Part shown: positions 1 through 5,642 of the stretch, in pieces
Numbering within the stretch: position 1 is the first letter of the stretch
Layout of the letters: each line of letters opens with the position of its first letter
Source: Chloroflexota bacterium
GTDB lineage: Bacteria > Chloroflexota > Limnocylindria > Limnocylindrales > CSP1-4
DNA: 8,646 nt
Reading direction: 5' to 3'
NCBI GenBank assembly: GCA_021785115.1
Contig: JAJYGO010000293.1
Span: 1-8,646, forward strand
The notes under the pieces: model-generated
What the model saw: only the letters and a program-made list of their open reading frames with translations
What the model was told of the DNA's origin: nothing
The model's database searches: none
Translations under genes and position numbers: made by a program

Positions 1-249
1 GCCACGTAGAACGTGACGGCAAGGAACGCCGTCATCCCGGAGTCCGTAGGACTTGCGATAGATACTCAGGATCGGCAGGATGATCAGGTCGGCGAAGATG
101 AACGCCATCACGCCACCGAAACTGATCCCGCCGTTCCACAACACGGCCGCCAGTGGCACGTTGCCGATCGAGCAGACGAAGCTGATCACGGCGATGAGCG
201 GGCCCCAGATCCTGGCGATCCTCGTCAGTCGAGGGAGATGACCTTTCAG
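1..249 (-). pseudogene. C-terminal fragment of a COG0701/ArsP_1-type permease, 5'-truncated and frameshifted
   Basis: Read on the minus strand, this stretch encodes a membrane segment containing GPLIAVISFVCSIGNVPLAA, followed by LWNGGISFGGVMAFIFADL and IILPILSIYRKSYG. I recognise this as the conserved C-terminal half of predicted permeases of the PF03773/COG0701 group, some of which are tied to metal or metalloid export. The frame directly continues the redoxin frame after its TGA (250-252). There is no ATG, and the N-terminal membrane half expected of the family is missing. Near 36-40 the frame breaks: removing one base from the CCC run at 36-38 turns the tail into YGLRMTAFLAVTFYVA, which fits a further membrane segment. 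An ATG at 251-253 overlaps the redoxin stop as ATGA but opens a non-permease frame. The gene is probably a remnant or misassembled, and it runs off the window. Identity is fairly sure; functionality is doubtful. Confidence 0.6.
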
Positions 250-930
250 TCATCCCGAGATGCCGAGCGCCCGCCGGAGTTCTGCTAGCAAGGTCTCATC
301 GGCGACAAACATCGTGTAGTTCGGTGCGCCGCCGTAGTCAGCGCGCCAGCGGATCTTGCCGTCGGGACCGACGAGGACGAATGTGTGGCCCGGTAGGGCG
401 CCGTTCATCATCCCGTAGGCCAGCGTGCCGTAGGCGCCCGACACGGCACGGTCCGGATCGGCCAGGGTCGGGATCGTGATGCTCGTGCGCTTGGCCCGCT
501 GGCCCTGCGCCGTGGCCGGGTCGGCCGAGATCGCCACGACCTGGTCGATCCCGAGACCTTTGAAGCGAGCCAGGTCGGCCTGGATCGAGTCGATCTGACG
601 CCAGCACGGATCGCAGCCTAGCCCTTCGTGAAAGTAGAGCAGAACCTGCTTGCCGTGGAGGTCCGCGAAGTGGAACGGGGTGCCGTCGGCGTTGGCCAAC
701 GAGAAGTCCGGAGCAACGTCGCCCGGTCCTGGACGGCCGACCTCGTACGAGACCCCCTGCTTGTCGGCGCCGGTCAAGGTGTTGCGAGCGGCGATCCCGA
801 CGACGAGTACCCCGATGGCCACGATCCCGAGCAGCAGGGGGATGGGCACCCGGGAACGCCGCGCCGGCACAGCCGACGTCTGTTTGCTCTTGGAGCGCGA
901 TGCGGCCGGGCGCGCCTCAGGACGGGTCAT
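250..930 (-). CDS. Membrane-anchored redoxin (AhpC/TSA or TlpA-like thiol oxidoreductase)
   Basis: The 226-aa protein has a basic N-terminal tail (1-28), one membrane anchor (about 29-47) and an extracytoplasmic thioredoxin-fold domain from about residue 70. The fold starts with APDFSL, typical of redoxins. The active site is FHEGLGCDPCWRQ with C106 and C109, so the pair is CxxC rather than a single peroxidatic Cys. LPGHTF near residue 180 lies where thioredoxin folds carry their cis-proline loop. It probably exchanges electrons with the CcdA-like protein encoded just upstream and reduces an envelope substrate. The ATG start lies inside the 3' end of the ccdA-like gene (14-nt overlap), indicating translational coupling. 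Whether it acts as a peroxidase or as a disulfide reductase cannot be decided from sequence. Confidence 0.88.
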   Translation of the reverse strand: MTRPEARPAASRSKSKQTSAVPARRSRVPIPLLLGIVAIGVLVVGIAARNTLTGADKQGVSYEVGRPGPGDVAPDFSLANADGTPFHFADLHGKQVLLYFHEGLGCDPCWRQIDSIQADLARFKGLGIDQVVAISADPATAQGQRAKRTSITIPTLADPDRAVSGAYGTLAYGMMNGALPGHTFVLVGPDGKIRWRADYGGAPNYTMFVADETLLAELRRALGISG

Positions 931-1801
931 CGACGATCTCCTCGGAGGTGATGCTGGGCCGTCGGCGAGCCCGGCGAACGAGGTAGATGGCGAACACGGC
1001 CAGCAGCGCCGACAGGACCAGCGCCGGGAGGCCGTTGACGGCGATCAGGAACGCGTCACTCATCTGATGCAGACCGGCACTCAGCTCGGCCTGGCCCGGG
1101 AAGGCGAGGACCTCGGTGCCGGTTGCGGCCAGGACGAGCATGAGCACGCCCATCACCAGGAAGAGCGATCCACCGATGAGGTTCGTGCTGTGCACGGCGT
1201 AGGCGCGGCCCAGGATCCTGAAGTGCACCGTCGTTCCGCGGACGGCGCGACTGCGCATCCAGCCGAAGCGGTCACCCGCCAGGGCGAGCACGAACAGGGG
1301 AAAGACCATCCCGAAGACGTACGCCAGGGCGACCGCCAGGGCGCCGACGAAGGAGCTCGTCAGCGCGGTCAGGGTCAGGACGCCGATCAGCACGGGCGCA
1401 CAGCACGAGCTGGCTGCGCCCGAGAACAGCCCGAGCGCGAAGATCGACAGGCCCGGTCGCTCGGCGAACGTCGGCGCGTGGCCGAAGGGCAGCTCGAACC
1501 CCCGGCCGCGGAGCGTCATGACCCCCAGGGCAAGGAGGAACAGCCCCCCGGTCCCGAAGAGCAGTGGGTGGAATCGCGTGAACAGCTGTCCGAGGGCCGC
1601 CAGACCGAGCGCGATCGGCAGGATGACGACGGCGATCCCGGCCGCAAACACGAAGGTCATCCGGACGAGCGTGATGACGCTGGTGAATGCCGCGGCGAAG
1701 TACGCCGGCAGCAGGACCGTCACGCAGCATGGGGCCAGCAGCGCGACCATCCCGCCGACGAATCCGGCCAGGATGGTCGACCCGACGACGAACTCGTTCA
1801 A
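917..1801 (-). CDS. CcdA/DsbD-type thiol-disulfide transporter with double-Cys motifs
   Basis: This 294-aa polytopic membrane protein belongs to the cytochrome c biogenesis/DsbD membrane-domain superfamily, which moves reducing equivalents from cytoplasmic thioredoxin to envelope thiol proteins. The two pseudo-symmetric active segments are LLAPCCVTVLLP (C25, C26) and SGAASSCCAPVL (C133, C134). Both carry adjacent cysteines, unlike the canonical PC motifs of the second CcdA at 5639-6301. The N-terminal helices are followed by a polar loop (about 100-118), further membrane spans, and a basic C-terminal tail (VRRARRR). Translation starts at TTG, which overlaps the thioredoxin stop as TTGA, so the start is set by coupling. 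It sits between a small soluble CxxC thioredoxin and an anchored redoxin, which makes a complete electron relay plausible. The superfamily is confident; the substrate is unknown. Confidence 0.88.
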   Translation of the reverse strand: MNEFVVGSTILAGFVGGMVALLAPCCVTVLLPAYFAAAFTSVITLVRMTFVFAAGIAVVILPIALGLAALGQLFTRFHPLLFGTGGLFLLALGVMTLRGRGFELPFGHAPTFAERPGLSIFALGLFSGAASSCCAPVLIGVLTLTALTSSFVGALAVALAYVFGMVFPLFVLALAGDRFGWMRSRAVRGTTVHFRILGRAYAVHSTNLIGGSLFLVMGVLMLVLAATGTEVLAFPGQAELSAGLHQMSDAFLIAVNGLPALVLSALLAVFAIYLVRRARRRPSITSEEIVDDPS

Positions 1802-2100
1802 GAGGCTGGGTCCGCCCGTTCACGCCCCAGCACCGAGCGAAGGTCCGCCTCGGCGATGGACTCGACGGCGATGACGTCGTCGTCGAAGACGATGACCGGG
1901 AAGCGCAGGATCCCTCGTCCGATCGACAAGTCCATGCCCCTCGTCGAGTCGGCCGCGACGGCCCGCACCTCGATCCACGGGTAGTCCGGATGCACCCTCT
2001 CAAGGAGCCCCTCGAAAGACCGGCAGTCCGAGCAACCTGACGTGCTGACGTACTCAAGAACCGCATGCTCGCGGCTGATTGGGGGACGCTGGTCGGCCAC
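1798..2100 (-). CDS. Small thioredoxin/glutaredoxin-like CxxC protein
   Basis: This 100-aa protein has no signal peptide or membrane segment, so it is probably cytoplasmic. The fold signature is LEYVSTSGCSDCRSFEGLL, with the redox pair C23/C26, and a cis-proline loop LRFPVIVFDDD (P68). The CSDC active site differs from the WCGPC of classical thioredoxin. It starts with GTG, chosen because a purine-rich ribosome-binding sequence (GAGAGGG on the minus strand) ends 6 nt upstream. It is the first gene of the minus-strand operon and is followed with a 4-nt overlap by the CcdA-like transporter, so its likely job is to feed electrons to that protein. The dyad at 2145-2161 lies just upstream, implying control by the BlaI-type repressor. 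Confidence 0.85.
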   Translation of the reverse strand: MADQRPPISREHAVLEYVSTSGCSDCRSFEGLLERVHPDYPWIEVRAVAADSTRGMDLSIGRGILRFPVIVFDDDVIAVESIAEADLRSVLGRERADPAS

Positions 2101-2106
2101 TTCTTA

Positions 2107-2113
2107 CCCTCTC
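2107..2113 (-). promoter_or_regulatory. Ribosome-binding site of the thioredoxin-like gene
   Basis: The minus strand reads GAGAGGG, then six bases, then the GTG start at 2100. It is the best Shine-Dalgarno match near this start and supports the GTG over later candidates. Confidence 0.6.
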
Positions 2114-2144
2114 GTCTGGTCCGGCACATCGTCGGCCACGACCT

Positions 2145-2161
2145 ACTAAGGCGAGTGTAGT
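2145..2161. promoter_or_regulatory. BlaI-type operator dyad, site 1
   Basis: The plus strand reads ACTAAGGCGAGTGTAGT. Outer arms CTACTA (2143-2148) and TAGTAG (2158-2163) are a perfect 6-bp inverted repeat. On the minus strand the site begins ACTACACTC, identical over nine bases to site 4 (6973). It lies in the divergent gap between the thioredoxin gene (start 2100) and the plus-strand membrane gene (start 2201). It overlaps TANNNT -10-like hexamers on both strands: TACACT on minus (2155-2160) and TAGATT on plus (2161-2166). The geometry matches the two sites in front of the BlaI-family gene, so binding by that repressor is the simplest reading. Confidence 0.72.
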
Positions 2162-2200
2162 AGATTGCACGGCACCACGCCGCAGGGTCGACCGAGCCCG

Positions 2201-2720
2201 ATGCCATCGTTCGTCATCGCCGATCTGGCGTTCGGTTCGCTTGCGCTCATCGGGTGGCTCTGGTTGCGACATGTCGGCGGCCGCCATCCGGCCGGCACGC
2301 CCGATGGCCAGGTCGTGTGGGCCGATCTGGGATCGGCGCTGCGGGCCTGGGGAGTCGCTTATCCCTCCTCGGAATGCTGGCGCTCGCGCAGCAGCCAGGC
2401 GGCTCCACGCTCGCGATCTGGTCGGTCCTCGCCCTCGGCTCCGGCGCGGTCGGAGCGCTGATCGCCGGACACCGCTGGTGGGTCGAAGGCTGGGACCTGC
2501 GCGGGTCAGGTGCGGGGCGTGACGGGTTTCGGGCCCGAGAGCGAGACCTGGGAGTACGCGCTGATCGGCGCGGTGACCGGCCTCGCATCGACCTACGTCC
2601 TCCGGCTCGTCCTCCACATCATGCAGCCAGTCCATCTCGGGATCAGCCTTCTGGGCGGCGCCGTGAGCTATGCCCTTGCGCTGATCATCTGGACACCGCG
2701 GGCCAGGATCCATCGCGTGA
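2201..2720 (+). pseudogene. Multi-span membrane protein of unknown function, reading frame broken twice
   Basis: Starting at ATG 2201 one frame encodes MPSFVIADLAFGSLALIGWL (first span) up to LGSALRAWG near 2350. The hydrophobic sequence then continues in another frame (SRLSLLGMLALAQQ, then LAIWSVLALGSGAVGALIAG, HRWW) to about 2510. It returns to the first frame with GFGPESETWEYALIGAVTG and GISLLGGAVSYALALIIW. Restoring one G at the G4 run 2349-2352 and removing one at the G4 run 2514-2517 gives a single protein of about 175 aa with roughly four membrane spans. I do not recognise the family. The 3' end is uncertain: the frame stays open to a stop at 2975-2977, but after about 2710 it turns Arg/Gly-rich and enters the convergent protease gene, so the true end is probably near 2720. 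Two or three separate small membrane proteins are an alternative. The upstream dyad suggests BlaI control. Confidence 0.45.
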
Positions 2721-2740
2721 CTTCGTTAGCGCCCACCAAG

Positions 2741-2777
2741 CCCCGGTGGGGTTGGCAATCCGACCGCCCTACCGGGG
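2741..2777. terminator. Strong GC-rich hairpin between convergent genes
   Basis: Arms CCCCGGT (2741-2747) and ACCGGGG (2771-2777) pair perfectly. Inside them GGG pairs with CCC (2767-2769), and GTTGG (2751-2755) pairs with CCGAC (2760-2764) using one G-T wobble, closing on loop CAAT. Only small bulges interrupt about 15 pairs. The hairpin sits between the end of the plus-strand membrane gene and the end of the M56 gene, where a bidirectional terminator is expected. There is no T-tract, so intrinsic termination is only a suggestion. Confidence 0.45.
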
Positions 2778-2835
2778 TCGGCGGAGGCGCCGAGCAGGTC
2801 CGACAGCCGTCGACGCGCTCGCTGGACGGGCTCGA

Positions 2836-3615
2836 TCAGGCCATCAGGCGCCAGACGAGGCAGGCGGCGAACGCCACGACGGGGAGGACGACCGGCGCGA
2901 GTGAGTCCGGTCCTCGGCTGGCTGGGATCGTCTCTCCGGTCAGATGGCGCAGACGCAGCTCCGAGGCCGACGAGTAGCTCGGCAGACTGACGTCCAGACT
3001 CGCCGACCCGAGCTTGAGCAGCGCGCGGGCGAGCTCCGCTCGACTGGCACCGGCCCCGAGCGCGTGCACGTCGGCCGCGATCTCGAGGGCCGCCCGACGA
3101 CGCTCGACCCAGCGCCGGCCGGCCTCGAGACGCCCAACAGCGGGCAGGATTGCCGCGAGAACGACCAGCCGCGCGGACGCGTGCGCGAGCTGATGGTGGC
3201 GCTCGTGGAGGAGGACGGCCCGTAGCTCACTTTCGTCCAGGCGATCAGCGAGATCCGCCGGGCAATAGATCCGCGGATGAGCCAACCCCGCGACATGCGG
3301 CGCCCCGAGACCGGGTACGAGACGGACTTCCTGATCGGCCAGCCGGGCGGGGCTCGCCGCCCGGTCGAGAACGGTGGACAACCGTCGATGGCGGCGCGCC
3401 TGCGACACGATCGATGCGGCGAGAAGGACGCCAGCGATCACGCCCGTGGCGACCGCGACCCCTAGTAGGTCGCGGATCGAGCTGACCGGCCCGCCGAGGC
3501 AAACCGTTGCCGCCATGCCCGGGGCACAGGTCGTTCCGCCTGCAACCGCGACGAGCACGCACGCGACGGCGACGGCGGTCGCGCCCAGGATCGGCACCCA
3601 TACGAGCGGTCGCAT
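2836..3615 (-). CDS. M56-family (BlaR1/MecR1-like) membrane metalloprotease without a penicillin-sensor domain
   Basis: The protein is 259 aa, less than half the length of BlaR1/MecR1, because the C-terminal penicillin-binding sensor is absent. Membrane segments are predicted at about 5-27, 50-70, 148-162 and near the C-terminus (PVVLPVVAFAACLVW). The zinc-protease motif is HERHH at 137-141, with E178 (ALEIAADVHAL) as the likely third ligand, so catalytic residues look intact. The predicted external loop between the first two spans holds C30 and C39 (TTCAPGMAATVC), candidates for a disulfide sensor. The ATG follows the BlaI-family stop after 3 nt, indicating coupled expression. By analogy with BlaR1-BlaI it would inactivate the repressor by proteolysis on signal. 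The inducer is unknown, and context argues for redox or metal stress rather than beta-lactams. Confidence 0.85.
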   Translation of the reverse strand: MRPLVWVPILGATAVAVACVLVAVAGGTTCAPGMAATVCLGGPVSSIRDLLGVAVATGVIAGVLLAASIVSQARRHRRLSTVLDRAASPARLADQEVRLVPGLGAPHVAGLAHPRIYCPADLADRLDESELRAVLLHERHHQLAHASARLVVLAAILPAVGRLEAGRRWVERRRAALEIAADVHALGAGASRAELARALLKLGSASLDVSLPSYSSASELRLRHLTGETIPASRGPDSLAPVVLPVVAFAACLVWRLMA

Positions 3616-3618
3616 GGG

Positions 3619-4002
3619 CTAGGAGTCCGCCGGCTCGTTCGCGAGTGCGCGAAGACGGACCACCAGGGCTGCGTCGGCCCCGGCGAGGTCGGCCGCGAAA
3701 CCGGCCAGGGTGCTCAAACCGTGGCGTTCGATGAGCCGCCGGAGTTCGCGACGACCGATCTCCGCTGCGAGGTCATCCTCTGCGAACGCGGCCGCGTAAC
3801 GGAAGAGGCGACCCTCCCGGGTGCGAGTGACGTAGCTCTTCTCGCCCAGGCGGACAAGGATGGTCAGGACGGTCGTGTAGGCCAGCTTTCGCTTCGTCGC
3901 AGCGTTGAGGGCCTCGAGGACCTCGCCGACGGTGGCGGGACCCACATGCCACAAGTGCTCCATGACGCGCTGTTCCAGCGGTCCAAGCGAAGTAGTTTCC
4001 AT
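3619..4002 (-). CDS. BlaI/MecI/CopY-family winged-helix repressor
   Basis: The 127-aa protein has the family layout: an N-terminal winged helix-turn-helix (LGPLEQRVMEHLW, then ATVGEVLEALN, then recognition helix AYTTVLTILVRL), a wing (YVTRTREGRLFRY), and a C-terminal helical dimerisation region (about 75-125). The frame is open further upstream, but METTSLGPLEQ at 4002 matches where family members begin. A TACGAT hexamer on the minus strand ends 7 nt before this ATG and no Shine-Dalgarno is visible, so a leaderless transcript is likely. It is followed by the M56 gene after 3 nt, the standard repressor/protease pairing. Two tandem dyads directly upstream suggest autoregulation together with control of the divergent operon. 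BlaI relatives respond to beta-lactams through BlaR1, and CopY relatives to copper; I see no CopY-type C-terminal CxC motif here. Confidence 0.9.
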   Translation of the reverse strand: METTSLGPLEQRVMEHLWHVGPATVGEVLEALNAATKRKLAYTTVLTILVRLGEKSYVTRTREGRLFRYAAAFAEDDLAAEIGRRELRRLIERHGLSTLAGFAADLAGADAALVVRLRALANEPADS

Positions 4003-4014
4003 CGACGCGATCGT

Positions 4015-4031
4015 ACTACAAGACCTGTCGT
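4015..4031. promoter_or_regulatory. BlaI-type operator dyad, site 2
   Basis: ACTACAAGACCTGTCGT: half-sites ACTACA and TGTCGT with one mismatch from perfect symmetry and the same 5-base gap between hexamers as site 4. Its left end overlaps the minus-strand TACGAT element that precedes the repressor start at 4002, so binding would block repressor transcription. Confidence 0.68.
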
Positions 4032-4039
4032 CGATATCA

Positions 4040-4056
4040 ACTACAAGAGGCGTAGT
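4040..4056. promoter_or_regulatory. BlaI-type operator dyad, site 3
   Basis: ACTACAAGAGGCGTAGT: a perfect ACTAC/GTAGT inverted repeat with a 7-base spacer, sharing ACTACAAGA with site 2 and beginning exactly 25 bp downstream of it. The right arm runs into TACTAT (4056-4061), a likely -10 hexamer for the rightward DUF2933-lgt-like operon. No convincing -35 is visible. Confidence 0.72.
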
Positions 4057-4061
4057 ACTAT
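4056..4061 (+). promoter_or_regulatory. Candidate -10 element of the DUF2933/Lgt-like operon
   Basis: TACTAT lies 57 nt before the DUF2933-like start. Transcription from about 4068 would give a leader of roughly 50 nt containing the two small hairpins listed next. The hexamer overlaps operator site 3, as expected of a repressed promoter. Confidence 0.4.
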
Positions 4062-4072
4062 GCACTGGGCTG

Positions 4073-4094
4073 CCCGGCCCTCCCCCCGGTCGGG
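4073..4094 (+). promoter_or_regulatory. Leader hairpin upstream of the DUF2933-like gene
   Basis: CCCGGCC (4073-4079) pairs with GGTCGGG (4088-4094), using one G-U pair, around a C-rich 8-nt loop. It lies between the candidate promoter and the ribosome-binding site. Function unknown; it could stabilise the transcript or take part in leader folding. Confidence 0.35.
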
Positions 4095-4100
4095 TAGCCA

Positions 4101-4112
4101 CTCCTGCAGGAG
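4101..4112 (+). promoter_or_regulatory. Self-complementary ribosome-binding site (CTCCTGCAGGAG)
   Basis: A perfect 12-bp palindrome whose right half provides the Shine-Dalgarno AGGAG, 6 nt before ATG 4119. As RNA, CTCC can pair with GGAG around a TGCA loop, hiding the ribosome-binding site. This may damp translation of the first gene of the operon. Confidence 0.45.
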
Positions 4113-4118
4113 AGACCG

Positions 4119-4436
4119 ATGAGCAGCCTCCGCTACTGCCTCGACCGCCGGGTCCTCGCCGTTCTCGGTGTCATCGCCCTTGGGACGGCCATCCTCGCGC
4201 CTCGGGCGCTTGGTGCCGCGTTGCCCCTCCTGCTCCTTACAGCGTGTCCGGTCGCGATGGTCGTCATGGCCGTCGCGATGGGTCGAGCCGCGACTCCCGC
4301 TGCCCCGCCCGCGAGCGTCGACTCGATGCGGGCGGAACTGGCTGAGCTCGCCGAGCGCCAACGCCATATCGAGCGCGATCTCGCCGCAGCCGAGACCGCC
4401 GGCGTCCACCAGATGCGCCGGCAGGAAGGTGGATGA
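4119..4436 (+). CDS. DUF2933-like small membrane protein with C-terminal coiled coil
   Basis: The 105-aa protein starts MSSLRYCLDRRVLAVLG, then ALGAALPLLLLTACPVAMVV, giving two membrane spans (about 12-27 and 32-54). The LRYCL opening and the CPxxM ending of the second span resemble DUF2933-type small membrane proteins that I recall from metal-resistance neighbourhoods. Residues 67-93 (MRAELAELAERQRHIERDLA) form a heptad-rich coiled coil. Its two cysteines (C7, C43) lie at the membrane edges. The start has a clear AGGAG 6 nt upstream. It is the first gene of a rightward operon behind operator site 3, followed closely by the Lgt-like gene. Function unknown; a scaffold or metal-binding accessory role is a guess. 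Confidence 0.72.
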   Translation: MSSLRYCLDRRVLAVLGVIALGTAILAPRALGAALPLLLLTACPVAMVVMAVAMGRAATPAAPPASVDSMRAELAELAERQRHIERDLAAAETAGVHQMRRQEGG

Positions 4437-4439
4437 CCG

Positions 4440-5642
4440 GTGGCAAGACGGATTGCTGTCGTTGATCGTCGCGCCGCCCGAGCTCGGTCCAGACGGACGT
4501 CGCGGGAGCGTCCGCCGGATCCCGGGCAGTTGACTGCGGATCGGCGATCGACAACCGAACCCCAGGCGACGCCCGGGACCAACGAGCCGGAGGCGCTGGT
4601 CGTCAGCCACTGGTTCGACTCCGGAGAGGAGGGTGATCCGTACTCTGCGAAGATCCGGCTGATCGGACGTCGTGCCGGAACCCGTGGCAGCCCTCGATCG
4701 CAAGACACCTTCGTGCACGAGGAGGCGATCGACGGCATTGTGCCCGGCAGCGGTCGCGTGTCGATCAGCTCATGGGTCTACGGACTCGAGCCGGGCGACT
4801 GGACCGTCGCGGCAGAACTGACGCGACCCGGGGTTTCCCGGGGACATGGGCATTCCGATCCATGGCGAAAGGCGAGCGAGTCACCGCCTCGCGCGCAGTG
4901 GTCGTGGCGCAGTTGGGCCCTGATGACGGCCCCCGACGGCCCCGTGAAGACTCGGTGGGCGTTGCCGGCTCGGCTCGCTCGCATCCCGGCGGTCTTCCCC
5001 GGCAGCTTCCCAGCCCTGGGCGCCCTCGGCATCCTCGTCGCCCTCCTCACACAAGCTGTGATCGCCGGACAGGAGAACCTCTCGGTAGCGAGCTCTCTGG
5101 TCGTCTCGCTGCTTGCGCTGGTCGTGGGCCTGGTCGCGGCGAAGGTCTGGTATGCGGTTCTGCATCCCGGACCCTGGCGGCAGTCACTGGCCGGAGGTTG
5201 GTCCGTCGACGGGTTCCTCCTCGTCGCGCCGGCCGTGGCAGTCTCCGCGCTCGCGGCCGTCGCCTTGCCCATCGGACCGTATCTCGACGCCGTCTCCCCG
5301 GGCCTGTTCTTCGCGGTCGCCGTCGGGCGCCTTGGCTGCTTCTTCACCGGATGCTGCGCCGGCCGCTGCACAAGTTCCAGGGTCGGCATCTGGTCGTCGG
5401 ATCGCCGAATCGGTGCCCGGCGGATACCCACCCAGCTATTGGAGTCAATCAGCGGCTTGCTGATCGGTATCGCCACGACCGTGCTCGTCTTGCGGCAAGC
5501 GTTGCCCCTTCCGGGCCTCGCCTTCGTGGCCGCGATCGCCGTCTACTTCGTGCTACGCCAATTCCTCCTGCGGCTTCGGGCCGAGCGCCGCATCTACTCC
5601 TGGAAGCGAAGCGAGCAGGTCGCCCGGGAGCGTTCGGCCTAG
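4440..5642 (+). CDS. Diverged prolipoprotein diacylglyceryl transferase (Lgt) homologue with extra N-terminal domain
   Basis: The 400-aa protein has three parts: an Arg-rich start (1-45); a soluble beta-rich domain (about 50-130, from EALVVSHWFDSGEEGDPYSA to SSWVYGLEPGDWTVAAEL) not present in standard Lgt; and a six-span membrane domain (about 188-380). The membrane part carries Lgt-like signatures: VGRLGCFFTGCCAGR near 295-309 and ARRIPTQLLES near 327-336, matching the GR-G-F-GxxxGR and R-x-P-x-Q-L-x-E elements of Lgt. Where E. coli Lgt has Asn and Glu in the first motif, this protein has cysteines (C300, C305, C306, C310), so lipid transfer to prolipoproteins is not assured. GTG 4440 was chosen for its spacing from AGGAAGG (4423-4429); ATG 4433 overlaps the previous stop but meets a stop after ten codons. 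A start further downstream is possible. Confidence 0.75.
   Translation: MARRIAVVDRRAARARSRRTSRERPPDPGQLTADRRSTTEPQATPGTNEPEALVVSHWFDSGEEGDPYSAKIRLIGRRAGTRGSPRSQDTFVHEEAIDGIVPGSGRVSISSWVYGLEPGDWTVAAELTRPGVSRGHGHSDPWRKASESPPRAQWSWRSWALMTAPDGPVKTRWALPARLARIPAVFPGSFPALGALGILVALLTQAVIAGQENLSVASSLVVSLLALVVGLVAAKVWYAVLHPGPWRQSLAGGWSVDGFLLVAPAVAVSALAAVALPIGPYLDAVSPGLFFAVAVGRLGCFFTGCCAGRCTSSRVGIWSSDRRIGARRIPTQLLESISGLLIGIATTVLVLRQALPLPGLAFVAAIAVYFVLRQFLLRLRAERRIYSWKRSEQVARERSA

Noticed and set aside
650..1984. Long plus-strand open frame (444 codons)
   Set aside because: It is antisense to the CcdA-like, redoxin and thioredoxin genes and has a charged low-complexity translation rich in Arg, Glu, Gln and Asp. 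Long shadow frames are expected opposite high-GC genes.
1272..2207. Minus-strand open frame of 311 codons overlapping the thioredoxin and CcdA-like genes
   Set aside because: Its translation is Arg/Pro-rich without domain or span pattern, while the other frame gives two recognisable families with proper overlap.
2725..2777. Possible integron attC-like site, prompted by GTTAGC next to the hairpin
   Set aside because: No matching RYYYAAC core on the other side, no integrase and no cassette arrangement.
4433..4466. ATG 4433 as the start of the Lgt-like gene (ATGA overlap with the previous stop)
   Set aside because: It reaches a stop after ten codons (MTGGKTDCCR) and is not in the Lgt frame. 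GTG 4440 keeps the frame, although another indel here cannot be excluded.
4041..4738. Minus-strand open frames opposite the DUF2933-like gene and the start of the Lgt-like gene
   Set aside because: Compositionally biased translations with no motif. The plus-strand genes have a ribosome-binding site, membrane spans and family signatures.
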